DNA from: Leuconostocaceae bacterium ESL0723
Lineage (GTDB): Bacteria > Bacillota > Bacilli > Lactobacillales > Lactobacillaceae
Reading direction: 5' to 3'
NCBI GenBank assembly: GCA_029392055.1
Contig: CP113928.1
Coordinates: 1,176,501 to 1,240,500, forward strand
Length of the DNA: 64,000 nt
This document shows positions 9,025 through 16,791 of this stretch, piece after piece. The notes beneath the pieces were generated by a model, which was given only the letters and a program-made list of their open reading frames with translations, made no database searches and was not told the DNA's origin. The translations under genes were made by a program, and so were the position numbers. Position 1 is the stretch's first letter. Every line of letters starts with the position of its first letter.

Positions 9025-9132
9025 TCAAGTTGGTGCACCGCGGATTTCTTCCTTGATGTACTTATCCTGCATTGATAAATAAGTATTCATATCAATTAGC
9101 GTTTGTGGGCTTAACATTATTTTTGACTTCAT
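9025..9132 (-). CDS. Unrecognised 35-residue ORF in the polyamine operon
   Basis: ATG at 9132 is preceded by GGAGGTAACAATATT, a near-perfect ribosome site whose GGAGG is formed by the last codons of potC. The peptide begins MKSKIMLSPQTLIDMN and ends in EEIRGAPT; it is amphipathic and has no membrane segment or cysteine. It lies between potC and the putrescine aminotransferase, 65 bases before the latter. I do not recognise it. It could be a real small protein, a leader peptide controlling patA, or the residue of a decayed gene. Confidence 0.5.
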   Translation of the reverse strand: MKSKIMLSPQTLIDMNTYLSMQDKYIKEEIRGAPT

Positions 9133-9139
9133 AATATTG

Positions 9140-9934
9140 TTACCTCCGCGCCTTCTTAATTTTGCGAGATTTCATAACTGCGTTAATCAAGATAACGACA
9201 ATCAAGAACAACATCATCAAGGTTGAAATGGCATCAATCTCCGGTGAGATACCCGTTTTAACCATTGAATAAACTTGCAAGGGAAAGGTGGTGCTGGCTG
9301 GACCACTGGTGAAAAAACTAATAATCACGTCGTCTAGTGAGAGAACAAATGAGAAGGCCGCCCCACTAATAATTCCGGGTAATAATAAGGGCAAGGTGAT
9401 CATGGTAAACGCCGTGAATTTGTTGGCACCAAGGTCCTGGGCCGCCTCTTCCATTGATTGGTCGATGCCCGCTAAACGTGCGCGAACCGTCAGTACGACA
9501 AAGGGTATACAAAAGGTCACGTGCGCTAAAATTAATGAAAAAATACTGAGTGGAATGCCCGCAATGGAATAGATTGCTAGCAACGAAATCCCCAAAACTA
9601 CTTCAGGAATAACGATTGGAATGTACAAAACTTTGTCTAAAAATTGTTTACCAAAAAAGTTGTAGCGATCCATGGCAACGGCACCTAAGGTACCGATGAA
9701 GGTAGCAATCGCTGTGCTTAAAATGCCAACAATAAGCGAGTTTTCCAGTGACGACATGATTTGATAATTGCTAAAGACGCTACCATACCATTTAACGGTG
9801 AAGCCTTCAAACAAGATATTCATGGCCGAAGTGTTGAACGAAAAAACAATAATCACCAAGATTGGTAGATACATAAAGGCGAACACTAGACCAATGAAAA
9901 TGTTTTTAGATATTGTCGAACGTTTACTATCCAT
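9140..9934 (-). CDS. potC: Spermidine/putrescine ABC transporter permease PotC
   Basis: Membrane subunit of the polyamine importer. Six predicted membrane helices over 264 residues; the EAA loop that docks on the ATPase is EAAQDLGANKFTAFTMITLPLLLPGI in outline (about residues 165-190). An AAAGGAGG site precedes the ATG at 9934, 12 bases after potB. The stop codon lies inside the ribosome site of the small ORF that follows. Confidence 0.94.
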   Translation of the reverse strand: MDSKRSTISKNIFIGLVFAFMYLPILVIIVFSFNTSAMNILFEGFTVKWYGSVFSNYQIMSSLENSLIVGILSTAIATFIGTLGAVAMDRYNFFGKQFLDKVLYIPIVIPEVVLGISLLAIYSIAGIPLSIFSLILAHVTFCIPFVVLTVRARLAGIDQSMEEAAQDLGANKFTAFTMITLPLLLPGIISGAAFSFVLSLDDVIISFFTSGPASTTFPLQVYSMVKTGISPEIDAISTLMMLFLIVVILINAVMKSRKIKKARR

Positions 9935-9946
9935 TGCCCGCCTCCT

Positions 9947-10861
9947 TTATGTCAAATCCTCAATCTTGCCACCGCGACGGGTGAACATGACTAGCAAAAT
10001 AATCGTTAATACAATCAACATGACTGAAATCGCTGCTCCCAACGGCCAATTCCTAGAAAATTCAAATTGATTTTCAATCAAATTACCCATGGTAATACTG
10101 GTGCCGCCACCCATTACATCACTGACAAAGAAATAGCCTAATGACGGGATGAAGACCAGGATACAACCGGCAAAAACCCCTGGTAATGAAATTGGAATTA
10201 CGATTTCTTTTAGTACCTGCCACTTGGAAGCACCTAAATCTTGGGCTGCTTCAACCAGGTTATGGTCAATCCGGTCTAACGAGTTAAAGATTGGAATGAT
10301 CATGAACATTAAGAGTAAGTAGACCATCCCCAGGACGACCGCCCCGTTGTTGTACACCATTTGAAGTGGTTCCTTGATAATGCCCAGTTTTTCTAAGGTC
10401 GTATTCACAAAACCGGTTTTTCTAAGTAAGGTTATCCAGCTAAATAGTCGCACGAGCGAATTTGAAACCGATGGCACAATGACCAAGGCCATTAACATGG
10501 TCTTGGCAATCGGTCCCTTTTGCGCAATAAAGAGCGCGAATGGGAAAGCAATTGCTAGGCAAATCGCAGTGCTAATTAGTCCAATTAGGATTGACTGCCA
10601 ATAAATCTTTAAATTATCGACGTTAAACACCTGAACATAGTTGCTTAAATTAAATTTGTAGACGATACCGCCATAATAATCACGAGACATAAAGCTCATA
10701 AATAATATGTATGTCATTGGAATAACGACAAGTAGTAACATCCATACGTACACCGGTAAAATTTGAATCCATTTGATGATTAGTTGTACAAACAGTGTTC
10801 GTTTCTTGAGCGTGTTTGAATCGACGGATTCAACTCGTGAGCTGTGATCAATTGTCTCCAT
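9947..10861 (-). CDS. potB: Spermidine/putrescine ABC transporter permease PotB
   Basis: Partner permease of PotC. A ~30-residue cytoplasmic N-terminus precedes six membrane helices; the EAA loop is EAAQDLGASKWQVLKEIVIP. Length 304 is a little above the usual ~280 because of the N-terminal extension. GAGGAG ribosome site; 14 bases from potA. Confidence 0.94.
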   Translation of the reverse strand: METIDHSSRVESVDSNTLKKRTLFVQLIIKWIQILPVYVWMLLLVVIPMTYILFMSFMSRDYYGGIVYKFNLSNYVQVFNVDNLKIYWQSILIGLISTAICLAIAFPFALFIAQKGPIAKTMLMALVIVPSVSNSLVRLFSWITLLRKTGFVNTTLEKLGIIKEPLQMVYNNGAVVLGMVYLLLMFMIIPIFNSLDRIDHNLVEAAQDLGASKWQVLKEIVIPISLPGVFAGCILVFIPSLGYFFVSDVMGGGTSITMGNLIENQFEFSRNWPLGAAISVMLIVLTIILLVMFTRRGGKIEDLT

Positions 10862-10875
10862 AAACCCGTCTCCTC

Positions 10876-11967
10876 TTAGTTCGCAACTTCTGCAGTTACT
10901 TTCGTATCACTTGAAACAATAATCGCGTCATCCAACTGCCAGTAAACAAACACTTTAGTGCCAACTGGGATGACATGACCGTTGTTGTCGGTGGTCATCT
11001 TAATTTCGGTGCCATCTTCCAAATTCAAAACCGACTTAATCACGTTGCCGGCATAATAATTTTCAATAATCGTGGCTGGAATGTGGAAGCCAGCAACTGG
11101 TTCCTTAGCCACCTTGATTTTTTCCGGACGAACAACGACATCGACCATTTTTTGATTATCCAATGGTTTGTTGACCGGTAAGTACATGCCATCGTCAATC
11201 GTGACGCTCGTTTGTCCCTGATCATCGGTGGTCGTGGTACCCTCAAAAATATTAGATTCCCCGATGAATTCGGCCACAAATCGAGTTGCGGGCTGTTCGT
11301 AGAGGGTTTTAGGATCGGCGATTTGTTCCAAGTGGCCGTTATTCATAACCGCAATCCGATCACTCATCATCAGGGCTTCTTCCTGATCATGGGTGACGTA
11401 AACAAAGGTAATACCTAGTTTGCGCTGTAATCTTTTCAGCTCAATTTGCATGGCTTTGCGTAACTTCAAATCCAAGGCGGATAACGGTTCATCTAGCAAC
11501 AAGACTTTAGGACGGTTAACAATCGCCCGTGCAATCGCAATCCGCTGCTTTTGCCCACCGGATAACTGATCCAATTTATGATTATGATATTTTTCCAGTT
11601 GCACCAGTTTTAAGGCCCTGGCAATTCGTTCTTTTTGTTCCTCTTTGGGCACTTTAGCCATCTTTAATCCAAAGGCAATGTTTTCCGAAACGGTCATATT
11701 CGGAAATAATGCGTAATTTTGAAAGACCGTATTGACCCGCCGCTTGTTAGGCGGCAAGTTCTGTACCACCTTATTTTCGAGCTTAATCGTGCCAGTCGTC
11801 GGCTCTTCAAATCCCGAAATCATTCGTAACGTTGTGGTTTTACCACAACCAGATGGCCCTAGCATCGTTAGGAACTCGCCTTCATGAATCGTCATGTCCA
11901 AGTCCTTAATGATTTGAATGTCACCAAAACTTTTATTAATGTCGCTTAGTTCAATCATTTCACCCAT
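10876..11967 (-). CDS. potA: Spermidine/putrescine ABC transporter ATPase PotA
   Basis: Powers polyamine import. Walker A GPSGCGKTT (37-45), signature LSGGQKQR, Walker B LLLDEPLSALD and the H-loop YVTHDQEEA are intact. The C-terminal ~120 residues form the TOBE/MOP-like regulatory domain. Length 363. The ATG at 11967 has GGGAG ten bases upstream. It lies 40 bases after potD; the order D-A-B-C puts the binding protein first, unlike the common potABCD. Confidence 0.95.
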   Translation of the reverse strand: MGEMIELSDINKSFGDIQIIKDLDMTIHEGEFLTMLGPSGCGKTTTLRMISGFEEPTTGTIKLENKVVQNLPPNKRRVNTVFQNYALFPNMTVSENIAFGLKMAKVPKEEQKERIARALKLVQLEKYHNHKLDQLSGGQKQRIAIARAIVNRPKVLLLDEPLSALDLKLRKAMQIELKRLQRKLGITFVYVTHDQEEALMMSDRIAVMNNGHLEQIADPKTLYEQPATRFVAEFIGESNIFEGTTTTDDQGQTSVTIDDGMYLPVNKPLDNQKMVDVVVRPEKIKVAKEPVAGFHIPATIIENYYAGNVIKSVLNLEDGTEIKMTTDNNGHVIPVGTKVFVYWQLDDAIIVSSDTKVTAEVAN

Positions 11968-12007
11968 AATCAGTTTTCTCCCATCTACTTAATAACCCGT
12001 TGCGCTG

Positions 12008-13075
12008 TTAATCGTTACCCTTGAAGTTATTCCAAACCTGGTCCACCTTTGACGTGTCTTTGCCTAAATCGAGTACATTTTGTGAATGCTGGATGACATT
12101 GTCAGGCACCGTGATTGCTGGGTTATCTTTAAAGGATTCGGGCAACAGCTTGACGCCTTCCTGATTTGGGTCAGAGTAAGGAAAGGCTTCCGTAAACTGG
12201 GCACTAACCTTTGGCTCCAACATATAGTTGATAAACTTTTCAACATTATCCGCGTTGGGTGCATTCTTGAGTTTCATAAAGACATCGTATGAAAAGTAAG
12301 TATCTTGATTTGGATATACCACTTGAATATCTGGATTGTTTTGCATTGCCAGGGCAATTTCACCACCGTAGATTAAGCCGGCTGATACTTGACCGTTAAT
12401 GAGATAGGTCTTGGGACTGTTACCATCAAACACCTGAATATTGGGCTTTAACTTAGCCAGGTAATTGCTGGCATCTTTAAGGGCCCCATTGCTGGTATCG
12501 TTGATGCCGTGTCCGGTCGCCATTAGCGCTGTACCAACCACCGCTCTGGAATCATCCACCGTAACTAGCTGATTTTTTAGGGCGGGATTCAAAAGATCCT
12601 GATAGGACGTAATTTTGATCGGCACGGTTTTTTTGTTGTAAGCAATGGCCATCACCGTTCCTAAGTAAGGAGCTGAATACTGATTGTTGGGATCGTATGG
12701 TTTGCTCAGGGAATTCGGGTTTAAGTTTTTATAGTTTGGAATTTCGGCTTTATCAAGTTTGTCTAGACGGTGAAGCTTTTGAAGGGTCTGAACGTACATG
12801 CCACCTCCTAGCACCATGTCGTAAGTGCCGTTGGCTGAGGTGAGCACCTTGGAGAGCATCTGATCTGGATCGGAATAAGAAACGTAGTTAATCCTTATCC
12901 CCGTTTGTTTGGTGAAGTTATCCAAAACACTTTGAGGGACAAATTCACTCCAACCGATGATATTCAGGGTTTTGGCTTGGTGATTGGTTTTAAAACTTCT
13001 GCTAAAACAAAAAATCAAAACCAGTAACAAGACCGCAAACAGGCCACCGTAAATCCACCTACGTTTATTTTCCAT
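12008..13075 (-). CDS. potD: Spermidine/putrescine-binding protein PotD
   Basis: Extracellular polyamine-binding subunit. After one hydrophobic segment (about residues 8-24) the mature protein begins TLNIIGWSEFVPQSVLDNF, the classic PotD opening, and LGGGMYVQTLQKLHRLDKL, SAPYLGTVMAIAYNK and VSAGLIYGGEIA follow the family. The hydrophobic segment ends LIFCFSRS, which is not a lipobox (expected L-A/S-G/A-C), so the protein is probably held by an uncleaved N-terminal helix rather than as a lipoprotein. I chose the ATG at 13075, properly spaced from AAAGGGG; a GTG at 13087 would sit on the ribosome site. Confidence 0.9.
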   Translation of the reverse strand: MENKRRWIYGGLFAVLLLVLIFCFSRSFKTNHQAKTLNIIGWSEFVPQSVLDNFTKQTGIRINYVSYSDPDQMLSKVLTSANGTYDMVLGGGMYVQTLQKLHRLDKLDKAEIPNYKNLNPNSLSKPYDPNNQYSAPYLGTVMAIAYNKKTVPIKITSYQDLLNPALKNQLVTVDDSRAVVGTALMATGHGINDTSNGALKDASNYLAKLKPNIQVFDGNSPKTYLINGQVSAGLIYGGEIALAMQNNPDIQVVYPNQDTYFSYDVFMKLKNAPNADNVEKFINYMLEPKVSAQFTEAFPYSDPNQEGVKLLPESFKDNPAITVPDNVIQHSQNVLDLGKDTSKVDQVWNNFKGND

Positions 13076-13184
13076 GATGCCTACCACCCCTTTGCCTGCT
13101 AACAGACCGTGAATTCAACTTTGTTTATTAGATAAATATAATTTTTTTCATTCTACTGTAATAAACATTAATATTTTTCATCTA

Positions 13185-13201
13185 TGTCAACAAACATGAC
13201 A
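13185..13201. promoter_or_regulatory. Inverted repeat overlapping the potD -35 element
   Basis: TGTCA-N7-TGACA (perfect arms) lies ~110 bases upstream of potD. One arm forms part of a consensus TTGACA read on the minus strand (13185-13190); no clear -10 is seen at 17 bases, though TGTTTA/TATTAC occur nearby. Likely the promoter and operator region of the polyamine operon. The rest of 13076-13270 is very A/T-rich with no ORF. Confidence 0.45.
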
Positions 13202-13278
13202 AATTATATTTAATTTTCTGGTGAAATAAATCAGCATTTTGACATTTTCGACCAGCTGAAAACCTAGTACTAGCAGGA

Positions 13279-13306
13279 AAAAGCCACTGTTTTAGCAGTG
13301 GCTTTT
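13279..13306. terminator. Hairpin, terminator-like on both strands
   Basis: gccactg/cagtggc stem (13283-13289, 13296-13302) with A-run before and T-run after. It lies in the 340-base stretch without a gene between potD and the first unknown paralog, and would isolate the polyamine operon from transcription arriving from the paralog array. Confidence 0.65.
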
Positions 13307-13387
13307 CCCAACAATCATATTTGAGGATTAATAATAATTACGAATAGCGTTTAAAATTGAATTGGCGCCGGGTGAAATTAAGATGCT

Positions 13388-13420
13388 AAAAAAGACTGCA
13401 GCGTATGCCACAGTCTTTTT
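13388..13420 (-). terminator. Terminator after paralog A
   Basis: gactg/cagtc arms (13394-13398, 13411-13415), extended by partial pairing inside, then six T on the minus strand. It follows the paralog A stop directly. Between it and 13306 I see no gene. Confidence 0.65.
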
Positions 13421-14246
13421 ATTTGTCATCGGTTTTTTTGACTTTCCCGAATAAAGTACCATAGACGTGATAACCGTCCCCAGTGACAACTTGTACGGAA
13501 CCACCGCCTGCTTGCACTACGAGCAACGTTTCGTCAGGATTATCATCGTGGCACTCCGCAACTAGTTTACTGACTTGCGACCTGAAATACCGTTGTAAAT
13601 CTGCAGCATTGCCCACCTGCTCAGCGAGCTCAACGAAGTATGCCTTCGCTTCTGGTTTTACATTCAAATCGACACCTTGGTCAGTCATTTTTTGCTTAAT
13701 GTGGTCAATTAAATGGTCTACCATTTCAGTATGGCTGCCTGTTAATTTTTCTACAGGAAGCGTCAAGTCATCCGCCTCGTCCTCATAATTTTTCAAACGA
13801 CGTTCATAAGCCTGGATGTCTGGCTTACCGTCCTCATCCAAAACAAGATCTACCTGGCCGGTATTTGGATGGGCCTTGATATAGTCCAGCACCGGCTGAC
13901 GGACCTCCTGATTAAAGGCCGACTCAAGTTGGTCTTCTCTGATTACCTTACCAGCTACATAACTTTCAAAATCATTGTTGTGTGCAGTTCCAAGTTTCTG
14001 ACTTAGTATAAATGAAGACAGCATTGAATGAACCTGGTCCTTCAGCTGAAACCAGCGTTCTTCTATCTCTTTTTGGCTAAGCGATGAATCCTGTCTTTCT
14101 GCCCAATCTGGAAAAACCGTCTCCAAACGAATTGGAAAACGTCGCGTTTCTTTATAATGCTCGAATTCCGCCCGGGTCACTTCGTGTTTGCCCAAAAGAT
14201 AGGTACTTTGGTTTTCAGATGTGTTTTTGGAATCATCGTTAGCCAT
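13419..14246 (-). CDS. Unknown protein, paralog A of a four-gene family
   Basis: I recognise no named family. 275 residues, acidic, no signal or membrane segment, so cytosolic. Three parts: a core motif (about 16-65) VTRAEFEHYKETRRFPIRLE, then FPDWAERQ and IEERWFQLKD; module 1 (about 85-145) with LESAFNQEVRQPVLDYIKAHP and VLDEDGKP; module 2 (about 165-265) with LTLPVEKL, GVDLNVKPEAKAYFVELA, LQRYFRSQVSKLVAECHDD and a final beta pair. By eye module 2 follows the pattern of the Clp/Hsp100 D2-small domain without the sensor-2 GAR arginine. Closest relative is paralog C at 15035. Start at 14246 chosen for its GAGGTGGGTGG site; an ATG at 14270 is less well placed. Confidence 0.85.
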   Translation of the reverse strand: MANDDSKNTSENQSTYLLGKHEVTRAEFEHYKETRRFPIRLETVFPDWAERQDSSLSQKEIEERWFQLKDQVHSMLSSFILSQKLGTAHNNDFESYVAGKVIREDQLESAFNQEVRQPVLDYIKAHPNTGQVDLVLDEDGKPDIQAYERRLKNYEDEADDLTLPVEKLTGSHTEMVDHLIDHIKQKMTDQGVDLNVKPEAKAYFVELAEQVGNAADLQRYFRSQVSKLVAECHDDNPDETLLVVQAGGGSVQVVTGDGYHVYGTLFGKVKKTDDK

Positions 14247-14349
14247 ACAATCCACCCACCTCTTTAGCAATTTCTAGATAATAGTATTTCACGTCCAAAG
14301 CAACCAAAACAATAGTACCTTGTTGAGCCATTCCAGTCTTGAAATCCAT
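14239..14349 (-). pseudogene. 36-codon remnant resembling module 2 of the paralog family
   Basis: A short frame from ATG 14349 to TAA 14239 overlaps the start of paralog A. Its peptide MAQQGTIVLVALDVKYYYLE aligns with VTEQGFELVIKPEVRDYYID in module 2 of paralog C: the QQG/EQG turn, the alternating hydrophobics and V-K/R-x-Y-Y-L/I-E/D match. Upstream in frame is a TGA. Together with truncated paralog B just upstream it reads as the broken second half of a former full-length gene. Similarity is judged by eye over a short stretch. Confidence 0.4.
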
Positions 14350-14426
14350 AACTCAGTTACCAATATATTTTGCAACGTCTGCCACGAGTACCCCCAAAAA
14401 AGTTACTTTAATCATCAACTGCATTA

Positions 14427-14909
14427 CTAAAAATATTTCTTTGAGGCCCGAACACTTGAAGCTTTCACAACCATAGGGACACCTTCATCATCAGTTTCAA
14501 CAATTAACCATTTAGCATTTGGATCGAGCTTTAAGAAGTCCAAAACTCTTTTTCGTATTTCTTGGTCGAAGACCTGTTCTAGGTCATTTTCACTGTCGGC
14601 AGTGCGAACAACATACCCCTTAACATTCAGGTTAAAATCGACCGTGATACCTTTTCTCTCTCCCACTTCAGAGGAAAAATTCCATATCATTTTCTCAACT
14701 TTATCTTCGAGTCGCCACCACCTCTCCTCAATCGCTTCAGGAGAAATATTTTTAGAAGACTGTTTGTCAGCCCAAGATGAAAAATTTTTCTCCAAACGGG
14801 TCGGAAAACGGTGCGTTTCTTTAAATTGGGAAAACTCTTCCTGAGTAACTTGCTGCCCCTCTAACATGTATGAGTGATGGCCAGGTTCGCTACTTACCTC
14901 TTTATCCAT
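14427..14909 (-). CDS. Unknown protein, paralog B (short form)
   Basis: 160 residues. It carries the family core motif VTQEEFSQFKETHRFPTRLE, FSSWADKQ, IEERWWRLED and module 1 (ITVDFNLNVKGYVVRTA, LEQVFDQEIRKRVLDF, then IVETDDEGVPMV), then stops. Module 2, present in A and C, is absent, and the next ~180 bases hold a possible fragment of it (14239-14349). An AAGGAAG site precedes the ATG. A likely promoter (TTGAAA, 16 bases, TATATG) lies just upstream on the minus strand, after the terminator of C, so B and A appear to form a separate transcript. Confidence 0.75.
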   Translation of the reverse strand: MDKEVSSEPGHHSYMLEGQQVTQEEFSQFKETHRFPTRLEKNFSSWADKQSSKNISPEAIEERWWRLEDKVEKMIWNFSSEVGERKGITVDFNLNVKGYVVRTADSENDLEQVFDQEIRKRVLDFLKLDPNAKWLIVETDDEGVPMVVKASSVRASKKYF

Positions 14910-15005
14910 GATTAACTTCCTTAAATCGCTTTTTCATATAGCTTATAAATAAAACATTTCAAAGTGAAAACAGGAATGTGAAGAATTCGTGATAATTAGA
15001 AGACT

Positions 15006-15037
15006 AAAAAACCAGTTACCACAGTAACTGGTTTTTA
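15006..15037 (-). terminator. Terminator after paralog C
   Basis: accagttac/gtaactggt perfect stem (15011-15019, 15024-15032), six T on the minus strand. It splits the paralogs into a D-C transcript (with kimA) and a B-A transcript. Confidence 0.85.
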
Positions 15038-15850
15038 TTTATTATCAGCAAAGAAAGCCGTGTATCGGTCATAACTATTAGTTGGGCCAACGTTTACTGA
15101 AGTGCCGCCAACTTCGACTAAAATCGACTCTTCACCAGGACGGTCATCATGACACTCAGCAACCAGCTGACTAATTTGTAGTTTAAATCTCTCTCGCAAA
15201 TCAGCGATACTATCAGCCTGCCCAGCCAAATCAATATAGTAATCCCTCACCTCTGGTTTTATAACAAGTTCAAAACCTTGTTCGGTTACCTTTTCCTTAA
15301 TGTAATCAATTAGCTGATCAACGATTTCAGCATCACTACCCGCTAATTCTTCAACCGGCACGGTTAGTTCATCCGCTTCTTTGGCGTAACTTTTATGTGG
15401 TTTGAAGTTAGCGGCCACATCGAAAACATTAGGCTGGCCATCTTTATCAAGTGCAATGTTTACGTGGACAACCTCGGGATGCGACTTTTTAAAATCCATC
15501 ACTGGTTGACGAACTTCCTGATTAAAGGTCGCTTCCACCCGATCCAGGCTAGCGGCCTTGTCCACTAGGTAACCCTCGAAATCATCATGTTGCACTATGG
15601 CAACACGATAGGACGGTAGGAAAGGTACCATTAAGGCGTGCACCCGGTCTTTCAACTGCCACCAACGTCCTTCCAACTCTTCCTGGCTGAGTGTTGGGGA
15701 CTGATTCTTGGCCCACTCAGGGAAGTATTTTTCCATACGAATCGGAAAATGCTGCGTCTTTCGATAGTTGTCAAATTCTTCTTTTGTGACTTCTCGGCCA
15801 AATAGTCTGCATCTGGATTTCCCAAGCATGTTTTCTGAATTCCTGTTCAT
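15035..15850 (-). CDS. Unknown protein, paralog C
   Basis: 271 residues, same three-part layout as paralog A: core VTKEEFDNYRKTQHFPIRME, FPEWAKNQ, LEGRWWQLKD; module 1 with VEATFNQEVRQPVMDFKKSH; module 2 with ADELTVPVEELAG, EIVDQLIDYIKEKVTEQGFE, LVIKPEVRDYYIDLA, LRERFKLQISQLVAE and ILVEVGG. The module 2 order strand-helix-helix-helix-strand and the spacing resemble the end of ClpB/ClpC (D-E-V-V-V-F ... L-x-x-R-G-x-x-x-x-I-S-x-x-A ... I-x-x-x-L-A). No Walker motifs exist. Start at ATG 15850, after a TTAGGAG site that belongs to a duplicated segment; an ATG three codons upstream is not preferred. Confidence 0.85.
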   Translation of the reverse strand: MNRNSENMLGKSRCRLFGREVTKEEFDNYRKTQHFPIRMEKYFPEWAKNQSPTLSQEELEGRWWQLKDRVHALMVPFLPSYRVAIVQHDDFEGYLVDKAASLDRVEATFNQEVRQPVMDFKKSHPEVVHVNIALDKDGQPNVFDVAANFKPHKSYAKEADELTVPVEELAGSDAEIVDQLIDYIKEKVTEQGFELVIKPEVRDYYIDLAGQADSIADLRERFKLQISQLVAECHDDRPGEESILVEVGGTSVNVGPTNSYDRYTAFFADNK

Positions 15851-15871
15851 ACAACTCATCTCCTAAGCAAA

Positions 15872-15898
15872 AAATCGGAATGCTCTCACATTCCGATT
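15872..15898 (-). terminator. Intercistronic hairpin before paralog C
   Basis: Stem aaatcggaatg/cattccgattt with six-base loop, followed by T-run and then the ribosome site of paralog C. Same element as 16803-16830. It may be a partial terminator or a processing/stability element within the operon. Confidence 0.7.
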
Positions 15899-15901
15899 TT
15901 A

Positions 15902-15982
15902 TCAGTCATTATCGGTTTCTTCACCGTCCAGTTCGTCCTGATCGTGTTTTTCGTGGACAGCCTGCTCTTTTTTAATTGTTGC
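15902..15982 (-). pseudogene. Truncated duplicate of the 59-residue microprotein gene
   Basis: Frame 15902-15982 encodes AVHEKHDQDELDGEETDN, the C-terminus of the microprotein at 16836-17015 (AAHEKHDQDELDREETDN), with no start codon and no membrane segment. It joins paralog D so that the D stop codon TAG lies at the edge of the copied segment. It is a scar of tandem duplication. Confidence 0.8.
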
Positions 15983-16782
15983 TAGCTATCGATAATGTCG
16001 TGATAAGCAAGGCTTAAAAACACTTGGCCATCGTCACCTTCTAACACGATATCAGTACCATCCATACCCATCGTAATGACAGTTAAAGCGGGATGTTCAT
16101 GATAAAACTTCAGCACGACATCACGCACGAGTTTATCAAATAACACTGCCACCGGAATTTTAGTGCTATCAGCTATAACACCCAAACGTTCATATGTGAG
16201 TGGCCGAGAGTGAAACTTAACCCCTTGTTTCGCAGAGTCTTGTTCAAAATTAAAGAACTTCATAAAAATGGCATCCAACAAGGTTGTCCAATTTGCCTTT
16301 AATTGATCTATGGTGAGCGTGGGGTCTTGGTTTCTAACCCAAGTATCAAAGGGCATCTGCACACCTGCGGGCATCACATTACTTTCAAGGTAGTGCTGGT
16401 ACTCTTTTTTAGTCACTTTTTGACCGAAAATTCTAAACACACCATGATATTCACCCTCTACAAAGGGATCAGTCTTAACAGTTAATGGAGATTCAACCCA
16501 TCTAGTCGGCTCCCCGTTTTCTAAACTAACAGTAAAATCCTGCGCTTTAGGATGCTGGGCAAGATAACTTTCAGGAAATAGACTGAACAGCTCTTTTTCA
16601 AGAAAACTCTGAAATGCCAATTCATCAAGAAACTTGGCTGCGGCAGTAGTGACAAGGAATTCTTTTACATCTTCGGGAATGATTAACTCCGCATGTTTTT
16701 TAGCGTTTGCTTGGTTAAATCGTTCTAAATCTTGGTCTAAAACGCGTGTTAATTTTTTAGTACGTTCCTTTTCACTGGACAT
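15982..16782 (-). CDS. Unknown protein, paralog D (rearranged form)
   Basis: 266 residues, cytosolic. Here a module comes first (about 25-95: AELIIPEDVKEFLVTTA, FQSFLEKELFSLF, FTVSLENGEP), then the core (about 115-165: FRIFGQKVTKKEYQHYLES, FDTWVRNQ, LKANWTTLLD), then a second module (about 185-260: VAVLFDKLVRDVVLKFYHEHP, IVLEGDDGQVFL). Thus the order is module-core-module, whereas A and C are core-module-module. It is the most divergent copy and the first after the microprotein gene. ATG at 16782 follows TTAGGAG. Function unknown. Confidence 0.85.
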   Translation of the reverse strand: MSSEKERTKKLTRVLDQDLERFNQANAKKHAELIIPEDVKEFLVTTAAAKFLDELAFQSFLEKELFSLFPESYLAQHPKAQDFTVSLENGEPTRWVESPLTVKTDPFVEGEYHGVFRIFGQKVTKKEYQHYLESNVMPAGVQMPFDTWVRNQDPTLTIDQLKANWTTLLDAIFMKFFNFEQDSAKQGVKFHSRPLTYERLGVIADSTKIPVAVLFDKLVRDVVLKFYHEHPALTVITMGMDGTDIVLEGDDGQVFLSLAYHDIIDS

Positions 16783-16791
16783 AAAACACAG

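Larger units (their letters stand above)
15860..15985. repeat. Direct repeat copy 1 (~125 bp)
   Basis: About 87 percent identical by hand count (some 16 differences over ~124 columns) to 16792-16916. Read on the minus strand it contains the 3' end of the microprotein gene, its stop region, a hairpin (aatcggaatg/cattccgatt) and the ribosome site TTAGGAG of paralog C. Confidence 0.9.
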
